Under the pieces are notes generated by a model that was given only the letters and a program-made list of their open reading frames with translations, did not search any database and was not told where the DNA came from. Source: a virus. From it: 37,908 nucleotides of DNA. Below, piece by piece: positions 24,823 through 32,061 of this stretch. The position numbers were made by a program, and so were the translations under genes. The stretch covers positions 1 to 37,908 of IMG/VR virus record IMGVR_UViG_3300028908_000020. One strand, 5' to 3'. Within the stretch, counting starts at the first letter, position 1. Every line of letters begins with the position of its first letter.

Positions 24823-26927
24823 CGCTCGTTCTTTATCCTCTCGACCAACTCAGCCATCGAGTATTCCTCAATAGCCCCCGCTTTCTTCAACTCTTCCATA
24901 CCAATTTTCAATTTCTTCTCCAGTATCTTTAATAAGTAAGGATTCTTTTCCTTCTGCATAGATTTTATTATAGAAGCGATTTCATTTCTTACTTTGTTGA
25001 CATGTCTTTCCTTGTACAAATCTTCTTTATTCGTGGTAGCTTCCATTGGTCTATTTCTCATAATACTCAAGGTGTCTATATTGTATTCTTTCAGATGTTT
25101 TCCTTGTGTCATAGCCCAATATGATAGAAGCCATGCAATTACCATATCATCGTGTTCACCATCCGCATGGTCTATGCGTCCATTCTTGGTAACCAATCCA
25201 AGTATCTGATCTGCTAGAACGCTATCTCTTACCGTGCTTCCGGTATATTTCACTGCTTGAGTAAGTGTTGTTCCGTATAAGGCATCGCGACTGGCTCTTC
25301 CAGATGCTGAAGTAGCAAATCCAAACTTCTTCCTGTATTTACTATAGAGTTCCGATTTATTATGTATCGATTTCGATAAGACTTCATTTCCTAATGCTCT
25401 ATTACTATCCAAGTCTTGTACTATCCAATTAAATAACCTTCTAAAAGGATTCATTCCTTCTGCTATCATCATAGTTACTAACGCATCCATGATCATCATT
25501 CCAGATGACCTTCTTTCTATAATCATCATCATTCGTTCATATTTGGTAAACCAAGTCATTAACCATTCTGAAAAGGTAAACAAATTGGTTTCATTATAGT
25601 TTCCAGCTGCAATTACACTGCCGTCGATTACACTACGAACGACTAAAGAAATATCATCATTCCCGACAGCATCCGAAGAATCCACAGCAATAATAATACC
25701 GCCATTCTTATCAGCATCTGCTATAATGTCTGACTTTATATACCAACGAGTAATATAGGTGCCTATGGTTCCTATCTCTGCATAGTAGTCTTGTATAACA
25801 CTGTTACGTATTCTTTCATTATCCTCTTTGCTCAGAGGACTATTTACTTTACCACTAGACCATTTGTTCAAGAAGTCTCGTTCGGCGTCTTCACCTGAAG
25901 CTACTGCTTGTTCTATCTTCTCTTTTAACCATTCATCTGTGTAACCTAACTGTCTATGACTAAAGGTAGCATTTACCATTAGACTTTTGTTATTGCTATT
26001 CTTTCTAATTGTTTCTTCCAACTCCTCCAGGTTCGCACAGTCGAACACTTTCTCTGTCCAAACCATAGCATTGGAAAGTAAGTTATATATAAACTTACCA
26101 CTACCATCGTCCTTTCTTCCTGCGTTTGACGTAATAATAGTTCCATATGGATTTCCGTGTGAGGCTGCAATATCTCTAGCTGCTGTACCCGCTGCTAGTG
26201 CTGCTGGCATCGTAATGTCTATGTTATAAAGGTTAGCTGCCTCGTCAATATGGAATATCGGCGCTGTATGACCACGCATTACGTTGTATGCTGCTTTAAT
26301 GGATCTCTGAGGTAGAAATCCTCTATAGACATTATTCAATGCCTTTACAGTAATCATGTAGTTGTTATTGCTATCTTCGTTTGTAGTAATTTGTAAATAA
26401 TAAGGAAATTCATCTTCGATATCCTTTAAAGTTTCTATCGTCTCCTGTCTAAGTGCTTCTGATAATGTAAGCAAATTCATATTGGTATTTGTACAACGTA
26501 TGTTTAATAGATATCTCATCAGACTACAAGTAGTTACAGTTTTACCTGTCTGTCTTGGTTGTACTACTATGGTGGTAATATGATTAAAGAATAGCCAATA
26601 GATAGCTATAGAAGCTCTGTTTGCTCTAAAGAAGATAGGTTCATTACTGGATATAGCAGGTATACGCATTACTTCTCTAATATAGTACCATGGGTTATTT
26701 TTCAATTCTACCAGTATTCGTGTTATTGTCTCTGTATCGAGATCTGGAGCAAATGGATCTACATCCTTTAGAGAAGGATCATGAAGAGCAAGAATAAAAT
26801 TGCTATTCTTTACTCCCATCTTCTCATATTTTGCAGATAGTCTTAGAAATGATTCATTCCTAGTATTTTCGTGTATGATAGCTTCTGGGTGTTTCTCTAC
26901 CCAATCCTTTTCAAAAAGGATTGCCAT
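24819..26927 (-). CDS. terL: Terminase large subunit (TerL)
   Basis: The 702-residue DNA-packaging motor has an N-terminal ATPase and a C-terminal RNase-H-like nuclease. Walker A is QPRQTGKT (123-130), Walker B with the catalytic Glu is IFHIDEA (D228, E229), and a motif-III-like IITSNAG lies at 264-270. Nuclease acidic residues are visible in IIIAVDSSD (D416), MMIIERRSSG (E471) and the late GEHDDMVIAWLL. CCGGAGAAACAAC abuts the ATG, giving a strong start. No small terminase is recognisable nearby. It sits mid-operon, after two unknowns and before the FN3-type genes. Confidence 0.95.
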   Translation of the reverse strand: MAILFEKDWVEKHPEAIIHENTRNESFLRLSAKYEKMGVKNSNFILALHDPSLKDVDPFAPDLDTETITRILVELKNNPWYYIREVMRIPAISSNEPIFFRANRASIAIYWLFFNHITTIVVQPRQTGKTVTTCSLMRYLLNIRCTNTNMNLLTLSEALRQETIETLKDIEDEFPYYLQITTNEDSNNNYMITVKALNNVYRGFLPQRSIKAAYNVMRGHTAPIFHIDEAANLYNIDITMPAALAAGTAARDIAASHGNPYGTIITSNAGRKDDGSGKFIYNLLSNAMVWTEKVFDCANLEELEETIRKNSNNKSLMVNATFSHRQLGYTDEWLKEKIEQAVASGEDAERDFLNKWSSGKVNSPLSKEDNERIRNSVIQDYYAEIGTIGTYITRWYIKSDIIADADKNGGIIIAVDSSDAVGNDDISLVVRSVIDGSVIAAGNYNETNLFTFSEWLMTWFTKYERMMMIIERRSSGMMIMDALVTMMIAEGMNPFRRLFNWIVQDLDSNRALGNEVLSKSIHNKSELYSKYRKKFGFATSASGRASRDALYGTTLTQAVKYTGSTVRDSVLADQILGLVTKNGRIDHADGEHDDMVIAWLLSYWAMTQGKHLKEYNIDTLSIMRNRPMEATTNKEDLYKERHVNKVRNEIASIIKSMQKEKNPYLLKILEKKLKIGMEELKKAGAIEEYSMAELVERIKNER

Positions 26928-26945
26928 GTTGTTTCTCCGGGATTT

Positions 26946-28151
26946 CTACTTGTAAGTCATTTTCAAGAAAAGATAAGTTACCGTCGCGACTGCCATTGAG
27001 TTCAGAAAGGCTTTCGACTTTTTATTGGTAACTTTTCTAATTAGCTCGATCCATTGTTCTTTTATTTCCTGTTGATTGTGTTCTATCCGCCGTATGGACC
27101 ATAGGTTCTTTACATCGATAGTGACATTTATGACATTAGAGGAGTTAATAACTGTATATCCCTTCTTTTGTATATAGTCCAAAGTAATACTCATCGATGA
27201 CTTTACTAACTCTCTCAGATCGACTTCCGTAGATTTGGAGCTATGAATATTATCAGCTAGCCAGTTAATCATTTTCCTGAGATCATTTTCTCGTGAAGCA
27301 CCTTTTACTATCTTTATTACAGTACGTATGTATACCAGATCAACAGCATGAGCTTTGTCTGCAAGAATAGCAAATATATCATCAACCTGACTATTTAAGC
27401 CAGTGGTGATATCCTTAACACTAACATCACCTTCCTCATCGATCTTATTATTCGATGAAATCTCTACCTTGGTTCCTTTGTTGGCTACTTCTACTGTTAA
27501 AGCATAGACTTGTAATAAAGCAGACTTCAATCTACCATTTCCGTCATTGATACTTCTAACAACATCCTCTGTTTTAAACTTCATTATTCTTGGATAATTC
27601 AATCCTTTTCTATCAATAAAGTCATTGGCTCTATAAATAAATACATCATTCCAAGAACCCAGTTTCTTTACAAGGAACTTGTTAGACATATGAAGAACCA
27701 CGCTTTCTGCTATTTCTCTACTAACGTTGTACTTAAAATACCGACAATGTATGGATACGAATGTTCTATAAGCAAATAACAGATATGCATCCCTTGCCGC
27801 TTCTTGATCGTTTGCATTCAAGAAGCCTCTAATAAGCCACATAATTGTAATATTGAATATATTACTACTGTGTTCTCTAGACTTATCTATACCTCTTACC
27901 TTGTATACTTCCTGTTGTAAAGTATCTCGTTCCTCGAACAACACATCGTTGAAGAAGGATCTAACATCAGAAGCTGTATACATTGGGTTAAAAACCCCAG
28001 TAAGATTACTTCCTAGAAACAGACCATTGTCATCGAGTTTGTTTATCCATCCGTACTTATATAGACGTAGACGTGTGGCCAGTTCTTTATCAAAAGTTAT
28101 ATTTGATAGATTCTTATTAAAGAACTCTATGAGATTAGAGTATTTCGACAT
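26946..28151 (-). CDS. Unknown 401-residue protein upstream of TerL
   Basis: ATG 28151 is preferred to the longer 28250 start: AGGA lies seven bases ahead and the longer form would overlap the previous gene by 116 bases rather than 17. The product begins MSKYSNLIEFFNKNLSN, is largely helical, contains NITIMWLIRGFLNANDQEAARDAYL split over two helices, and ends with a hydrophobic segment (FLNSMAVATVTYLFLKMTYK) that may be a C-terminal membrane anchor. Its position next to TerL matches phiKZ gp26 in order (from memory). Function unknown. Confidence 0.75.
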   Translation of the reverse strand: MSKYSNLIEFFNKNLSNITFDKELATRLRLYKYGWINKLDDNGLFLGSNLTGVFNPMYTASDVRSFFNDVLFEERDTLQQEVYKVRGIDKSREHSSNIFNITIMWLIRGFLNANDQEAARDAYLLFAYRTFVSIHCRYFKYNVSREIAESVVLHMSNKFLVKKLGSWNDVFIYRANDFIDRKGLNYPRIMKFKTEDVVRSINDGNGRLKSALLQVYALTVEVANKGTKVEISSNNKIDEEGDVSVKDITTGLNSQVDDIFAILADKAHAVDLVYIRTVIKIVKGASRENDLRKMINWLADNIHSSKSTEVDLRELVKSSMSITLDYIQKKGYTVINSSNVINVTIDVKNLWSIRRIEHNQQEIKEQWIELIRKVTNKKSKAFLNSMAVATVTYLFLKMTYK

Positions 28152-28485
28152 CTGAAAATCCTGAAATAGCCTTTCGTAAAGAACCGACGGGGGGTTCTTC
28201 GAATACCAGACAAAGTCCGCACTTATCTGAGATTCTTCTATAGTTTCCAATATCCTTCAAGACCTCTTGTGGTTTAGTGAACATGATTACTTTGTCAAAT
28301 TCTTCGTAATTGACTTCAGCGATTTTGTTATAAAGTTCTTTGTCTACTCCAATGATCGGATATTTCTTTTTCAGAAACTCCCTTACCTTTTCACGTATTT
28401 CAGGATCGAAAATTACGACAGTTTTTTCTTTGCTATTACTATCTGTATCATTACTAAAAAAGACGGCTTCGAAGAGTGCTTTCAT
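28135..28485 (-). CDS. Unknown 116-residue protein
   Basis: ATG overlaps the protease stop (ATGA); there is no clear Shine-Dalgarno, so translation is probably coupled. The product has an alpha/beta pattern (TVVIFDPEIREKVREFLKKK, DKVIMFTKPQEVLKDIG, GLCLVFEEPPVG) with two cysteines near residue 90. It is not recognised; the alternating strand-helix layout could be a small Rossmann-like or thioredoxin-like fold. Confidence 0.7.
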   Translation of the reverse strand: MKALFEAVFFSNDTDSNSKEKTVVIFDPEIREKVREFLKKKYPIIGVDKELYNKIAEVNYEEFDKVIMFTKPQEVLKDIGNYRRISDKCGLCLVFEEPPVGSLRKAISGFSDVEIL

Positions 28486-29102
28486 TCGGAAATAAAAACT
28501 GGTTTTATGGCTTTCGGAAGATATTTTGAACCACTGCTTTCTTTTAAACTCCTCTCTATAAAGGCTTTTATGATATGGGAAGGTACGGCAACAGAACCAT
28601 TATCCATGCAGGTATTCTTGTCCCTGGCTACTCCCATAATAACACCAACAGCCTTTCCATCTTTTTCATCCTTGATGATTCCACCAGACTGACCCGGATA
28701 GATAGAACCTTTGAAATACAAGAACCCTGAATCCACAAAATAATCTCCAGGATATGTCTTGTGTTTTACACCATCCAGGTATCCAAGTGCCACTCCAGAA
28801 CCCTCTGAAGCTTCTTTGAATTTGGTATGTTTGACGCCTTTAAAATCTCCCTCCAACAAGGCAATATCATTATTCGGATCTTTTGCAAGTACTTTGATGG
28901 CTCGATGTCCTTTCTTTCGTACCCACGCCATTACTATCTTATCCCCTACTACGTGTTTGTTGGTAATAGCTAGTCTATCGCTGATTACAGTGGCTGTACC
29001 TATCGATACATCATCTCCAATAGGTGATTGTATTAATATAATGTCAGCATAAGCATTTGTTGTAATCAGTAGTAAAATTGTAGCAATGAACGATTTTATC
29101 AC
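28482..29102 (-). CDS. Exported trypsin-like serine protease (S1/HtrA-type, no PDZ)
   Basis: With GTG 29102 as start (GGAG nine bases ahead) the product has 206 residues and a clean signal peptide, MIKSFIATILLLITTNAYA, cleaved after residue 19. The chymotrypsin-fold triad is visible: TNKHVVGD (H50), DPNNDIALLE (D79) and YPGQSGG (S139). GTATVIS and GVIMGVARDKNTCMDNGS complete the fold. No PDZ or transmembrane anchor follows, so it should act in the periplasm or outside. A longer frame reaches 29198 but would mask the signal peptide and run through the promoter gap. It is the first gene of the packaging/fibre operon, which is unusual for a secreted enzyme. Confidence 0.85.
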   Translation of the reverse strand: MIKSFIATILLLITTNAYADIILIQSPIGDDVSIGTATVISDRLAITNKHVVGDKIVMAWVRKKGHRAIKVLAKDPNNDIALLEGDFKGVKHTKFKEASEGSGVALGYLDGVKHKTYPGDYFVDSGFLYFKGSIYPGQSGGIIKDEKDGKAVGVIMGVARDKNTCMDNGSVAVPSHIIKAFIERSLKESSGSKYLPKAIKPVFISE

Positions 29103-29123
29103 GACCAATGTCTCCAAATTTTC

Positions 29124-29133
29124 ATCAAGAAAT
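29124..29133 (-). promoter_or_regulatory. Candidate promoter, ATTTCTTGAT
   Basis: On the - strand ATTTCTTGATGAA lies about 22 bases before the GTG of the exported protease, sharing its first ten bases with the motifs at 4966 and 19752. It overlaps the AATTGATTT of the opposite promoter. Confidence 0.35.
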
Positions 29134-29160
29134 TGATTTGTTCCTTTAATATATATAATA
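29131..29160 (+). promoter_or_regulatory. Candidate phage promoter (TATATATAA class)
   Basis: AATTGATTT (29131-29139), GTTCC and TATATATAATA (29150-29160) precede the ATG at 29189 by 28 bases in an 86-bp divergent gap. The leader then carries CCGGAGAAACAAC directly before the ATG. Confidence 0.5.
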
Positions 29161-29188
29161 ACTGTCCAATAATCTCCGGAGAAACAAC

Positions 29189-29989
29189 ATGACCACACAA
29201 CATCCCAAGTACCGTTTTCTTACTGTCAGTGAAAACGGGGAAGTATATGACACCATATCCAAACAACACCTTACACCACAAACAAACACACACGGATACG
29301 TGTATGTCAAATTACAATGTGGTTATAGATTTTACGTACATGAACTTGTTGCTGATACTTATCTAAAACCAAATACAGAGTTCAAACGCCATATGGTAGT
29401 GGCAAAACATATTGATGGAAATCCATCCAATAACTATTACAAGAATCTGAAATGGGAGCCGTTAGTACGTATAACGTTTGGAGAAGTAGTATGGAATCCA
29501 ATACCAGTTACTGTAGTGGATATCACAGAGGAAAAAAACAATATCAAATATTTCGATAGTAAAGCAGACATGAATAAGTGGTTTCGAGAACAGGGTTATA
29601 AAAATGTAGTATTCGATTACTCTCTAGATGGTTGGAGAAAGCTTACAAGAGGGAAATATATCCTCTTACGCACCGATTACGACGACCTCCCGGATCCTGA
29701 CGATATAGAATCCAAGTATATCTATCTATTACAAGATGGGAACTTTGTTTCTACAACTTCAAAGAAGAACCTCATGCAACCAGAGAGGTATATGATGGAA
29801 AATTTTAACTTGGAAGAGACAAACATTGCTTTATTGGAACTTCCTGTAAGAAACAAAACGAATGATCCAATTGCGCCAATAAAAGACGGATATGGAATTT
29901 GTTATGCCGAAGATTACGCCAGACTTCCAAACATACGCGAGCGATTCAAAGAGCTTTCAGACTACATTGCGGAAGACGTACCGTTCTGA
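29189..29989 (+). CDS. HNH-endonuclease-like protein (NUMOD4-HNH pattern)
   Basis: In the 266-residue product the N-terminal 90 residues follow the NUMOD4/HNH layout: YRFLTVSENGEVYDT (8-22), THGYVYVKL, FYVHELVADTYLKP (H51) and VVAKHIDGNPSNNYYKNLKW (70-89) with H74 and N82, close to NHIDGNxxNN...NLEW. A second part (YFDSKADMNKWFREQGYKN) could be a DNA-binding module; the C-terminal 100 residues are not recognised. It is the first gene of a seven-gene operon rather than a free-standing insert, so it may be a resident phage nuclease rather than a homing element. Catalytic competence is uncertain because the residue before H74 is Lys instead of Asn. Confidence 0.7.
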   Translation: MTTQHPKYRFLTVSENGEVYDTISKQHLTPQTNTHGYVYVKLQCGYRFYVHELVADTYLKPNTEFKRHMVVAKHIDGNPSNNYYKNLKWEPLVRITFGEVVWNPIPVTVVDITEEKNNIKYFDSKADMNKWFREQGYKNVVFDYSLDGWRKLTRGKYILLRTDYDDLPDPDDIESKYIYLLQDGNFVSTTSKKNLMQPERYMMENFNLEETNIALLELPVRNKTNDPIAPIKDGYGICYAEDYARLPNIRERFKELSDYIAEDVPF

Positions 29990-29993
29990 TAGC

Positions 29994-30671
29994 ATGTTTG
30001 TTACTCCAAGGACTTCACAAGCGCGAAGCTATGTGGAAGAGGTAATAACACTGCGAGGTGGTTGGCTATATGAAGTCGGCCACCTCGCAGACACATTGGA
30101 AAAGAAATACAAACAATACCTATTACCCTATAAAGAAGGCATTTACCTTGCAGGGACAAAAGAACCTATTATCTCAGAAGAAGATCCGTTAATTGATGAG
30201 ACTGGAAATGCTATTACAGATTTTGAAAGCTTTAGAAAGTCAGAAGGAGATCTTTCAAGAAGAGGAGAATTATTTATAAAGAAGAGTCATAAAAAGAATC
30301 TTCGGTTATTCAGGAAACCAACATATCCAGCCAGAGGTTATGAAATACTGGATAACTCCATACGAAGAGAACTTACTATAAATAACCCATACAAAGAATT
30401 ATTGATGGAGAATGGTGTATTCTCCAATACTGATGTGCCAGAATATGCCTGGCTTTATGATGTCTTTAAAGATGAGTTTATAGATGATCTAAAATCAAAG
30501 AAGTTAGATCCAGAACGATATTACGGCGAGTTATTGGAAAAGATCGCTCAAGATACCAAGGATAGAAATACTTATATCTTTACAAATGTAATAAAAGATC
30601 CTTTTCTATTCGTTGGTTATAGTCTGGATGTGAGAGCTGCCGAGTGGGAAAAAAATCGCTTTCAATATTGA
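29994..30671 (+). CDS. Unknown 225-residue protein
   Basis: ATG 29994 lies just after the previous stop; a longer in-frame start at 29892 would overlap the HNH-like gene by 98 bases. The product begins MFVTPRTSQARSYVEEVITL and is charged, with KKSHKKNLRLFRKPTYPARG in the middle and an acidic helical end. No known domain is seen. Tight linkage to the following small genes suggests co-expression. Confidence 0.75.
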   Translation: MFVTPRTSQARSYVEEVITLRGGWLYEVGHLADTLEKKYKQYLLPYKEGIYLAGTKEPIISEEDPLIDETGNAITDFESFRKSEGDLSRRGELFIKKSHKKNLRLFRKPTYPARGYEILDNSIRRELTINNPYKELLMENGVFSNTDVPEYAWLYDVFKDEFIDDLKSKKLDPERYYGELLEKIAQDTKDRNTYIFTNVIKDPFLFVGYSLDVRAAEWEKNRFQY

Positions 30672-30970
30672 TCAATTCAGAACCAATAGAGCCTGTACTG
30701 GTACAACACTTTAACGATACATCGCAGTTACCAGATATCTTGTCTTATGTTATTACTACTTACTTACAAGACTTGGGATACAAGATACATTACAGACAAA
30801 ATTTAAGTAGTAAGGATTATAGACTAGCTGTTGGAAACGCCTATAAAATATATCCAGAAGTTGGAATCCTTTGCAGTCACATGAGAGACATTATCGAGGA
30901 GGTGGATCCTGAATGCATCAGCTTGTATTACCGCAAAAACATATCGATGATCCGCATCGTTCTTCACTAG
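30644..30970 (+). CDS. Unknown 108-residue protein
   Basis: GTG 30644 overlaps the previous gene by 28 bases, with GAGTGGG-like purines nearby and no clear Shine-Dalgarno. The product includes VLVQHFNDTSQLPDILSYVI and YKIYPEVGILCSHMRDIIEE and looks alpha/beta and soluble. It is not recognised. It overlaps the next gene by 58 bases, so its C-terminal 19 codons are double-coding. Confidence 0.65.
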   Translation: MGKKSLSILINSEPIEPVLVQHFNDTSQLPDILSYVITTYLQDLGYKIHYRQNLSSKDYRLAVGNAYKIYPEVGILCSHMRDIIEEVDPECISLYYRKNISMIRIVLH

Positions 30971-31329
30971 ACTATTTGATCAATATAGAAATCTTTTACA
31001 GACATGTGAATTTCTTAAATGAGTATGGGTTATCTTATTCTTTAACTGAACTCATACCGCTAGTGCCAATGGTAGCCGTCGATGGAATAGATAGTCCACA
31101 GTGGCTAGAAGAAGCATTGGAGGTATTTACTGGAGTTCAAGGAGAAGACATAGATGATTCATACTGGGTTCTTGAAACACTAATAACAGATATGACTTCA
31201 TTCATGTCCGACCTCATACATGTATTATCGCTATCTGGAATATTCGATAACGGTATACCTGATGCAATGTTTCTCAAATCCATCAATGAAAATTTACGAT
31301 ACGGTGTAGTTACTGTTGTACTCCGATGA
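30913..31329 (+). CDS. Unknown 138-residue protein
   Basis: Strong Shine-Dalgarno GAGGAGGTGG precedes ATG 30913, which supports the start inside the previous gene. The product starts MHQLVLPQKHIDDPHRSSLD and is acidic and helical (SPQWLEEALEVFTGVQGEDI, FMSDLIHVLSLSG). No family recognised. It ends with an ATGA overlap to the next gene. Confidence 0.72.
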   Translation: MHQLVLPQKHIDDPHRSSLDYLINIEIFYRHVNFLNEYGLSYSLTELIPLVPMVAVDGIDSPQWLEEALEVFTGVQGEDIDDSYWVLETLITDMTSFMSDLIHVLSLSGIFDNGIPDAMFLKSINENLRYGVVTVVLR

Positions 31330-31676
31330 TTGTTTGTATTCCTCTGGATATTGAAACAGTATCAGATGTTACATCAGCCATTATGGATATCAACAAAGAT
31401 CCTCGCAGTGGAAAAGCCTTTGATTGGATAGTCTCATTATTCAATAGCTATCTATATCATAAAAACGATATACACACTGAACACAACTATGAATCATACC
31501 GCGATATGATATATGACGCATATGTAGATTATCTTACGGAAGATTCACTAAACCAAATGTGGTTGTTGATCAGTGAAGTATTCTATAAACTACAATGGAT
31601 GACAACTATGAACGCAAAGCTTATTGGTGTTCGAGAGATCGGACCAACACATTTGATCGGAGATTTGCATGTTTGA
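31326..31676 (+). CDS. Unknown 116-residue protein
   Basis: ATGA-coupled to the previous gene. It begins MIVCIPLDIETVSDVTSAIM; the LDIET string recalls the exonuclease-I motif of family-B polymerases, but no other exonuclease motif follows, so I do not call it one. The rest is helical and Tyr-rich (YRDMIYDAYVDYLTE). Soluble, function unknown. Confidence 0.7.
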   Translation: MIVCIPLDIETVSDVTSAIMDINKDPRSGKAFDWIVSLFNSYLYHKNDIHTEHNYESYRDMIYDAYVDYLTEDSLNQMWLLISEVFYKLQWMTTMNAKLIGVREIGPTHLIGDLHV

Positions 31677-32061
31677 ACTAAACAAAACTTACAACTTTAC
31701 AACATATAGTCCAAATATACTTGGCGGTGCTATATTCAAGAACATGAAAGTAACGGGTATTATCGATCTAGAGACTGCTCTTTCATATTCGGATGTAGTA
31801 TCGATACATAACAATATCTATAACGATCTACCACCAGGTACTACGTCTAATGAATCATTACTTACCTTTATCAAGTTTAGAGATAGTGATGGAAAAGAAC
31901 TCGTCCTTGCTCAAGAGTGGATAGACGGGTCTACCGTCATGGAAACACAGTCTACTATTATTACAATCACTATCAATGATGCTGGCACTGGCGATGTACC
32001 AGATATAAAAGATGCTTTAAGACTGTTGGGTTTCTCAAACTTTTCAGTTAAAACCACCTGA
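31669..32061 (+). CDS. Small beta-barrel-like phage protein (SH3-like pattern)
   Basis: The 130-residue product starts with GGAG six bases before the ATG and overlaps the previous gene by eight bases. FELNKTYNFTTYSPNILGG, FKNMKVTGIIDLETALSY, LLTFIKFRDSDGKELVLAQ and EWIDGSTVMET resemble small beta-rich proteins seen in many large myophages near tail or neck genes; I recall the pattern but not an established function. The C-terminal NDAGTGDVPDIKDALRLLG is a separate small helix region. The stop overlaps the next start (TGATG). Confidence 0.65.
   Translation: MFELNKTYNFTTYSPNILGGAIFKNMKVTGIIDLETALSYSDVVSIHNNIYNDLPPGTTSNESLLTFIKFRDSDGKELVLAQEWIDGSTVMETQSTIITITINDAGTGDVPDIKDALRLLGFSNFSVKTT

Noticed and set aside
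31326-31676. Exonuclease half of the split polymerase, from the LDIET string
   Set aside because: Only one motif of three is present and the protein is too short for a DnaQ-like fold.
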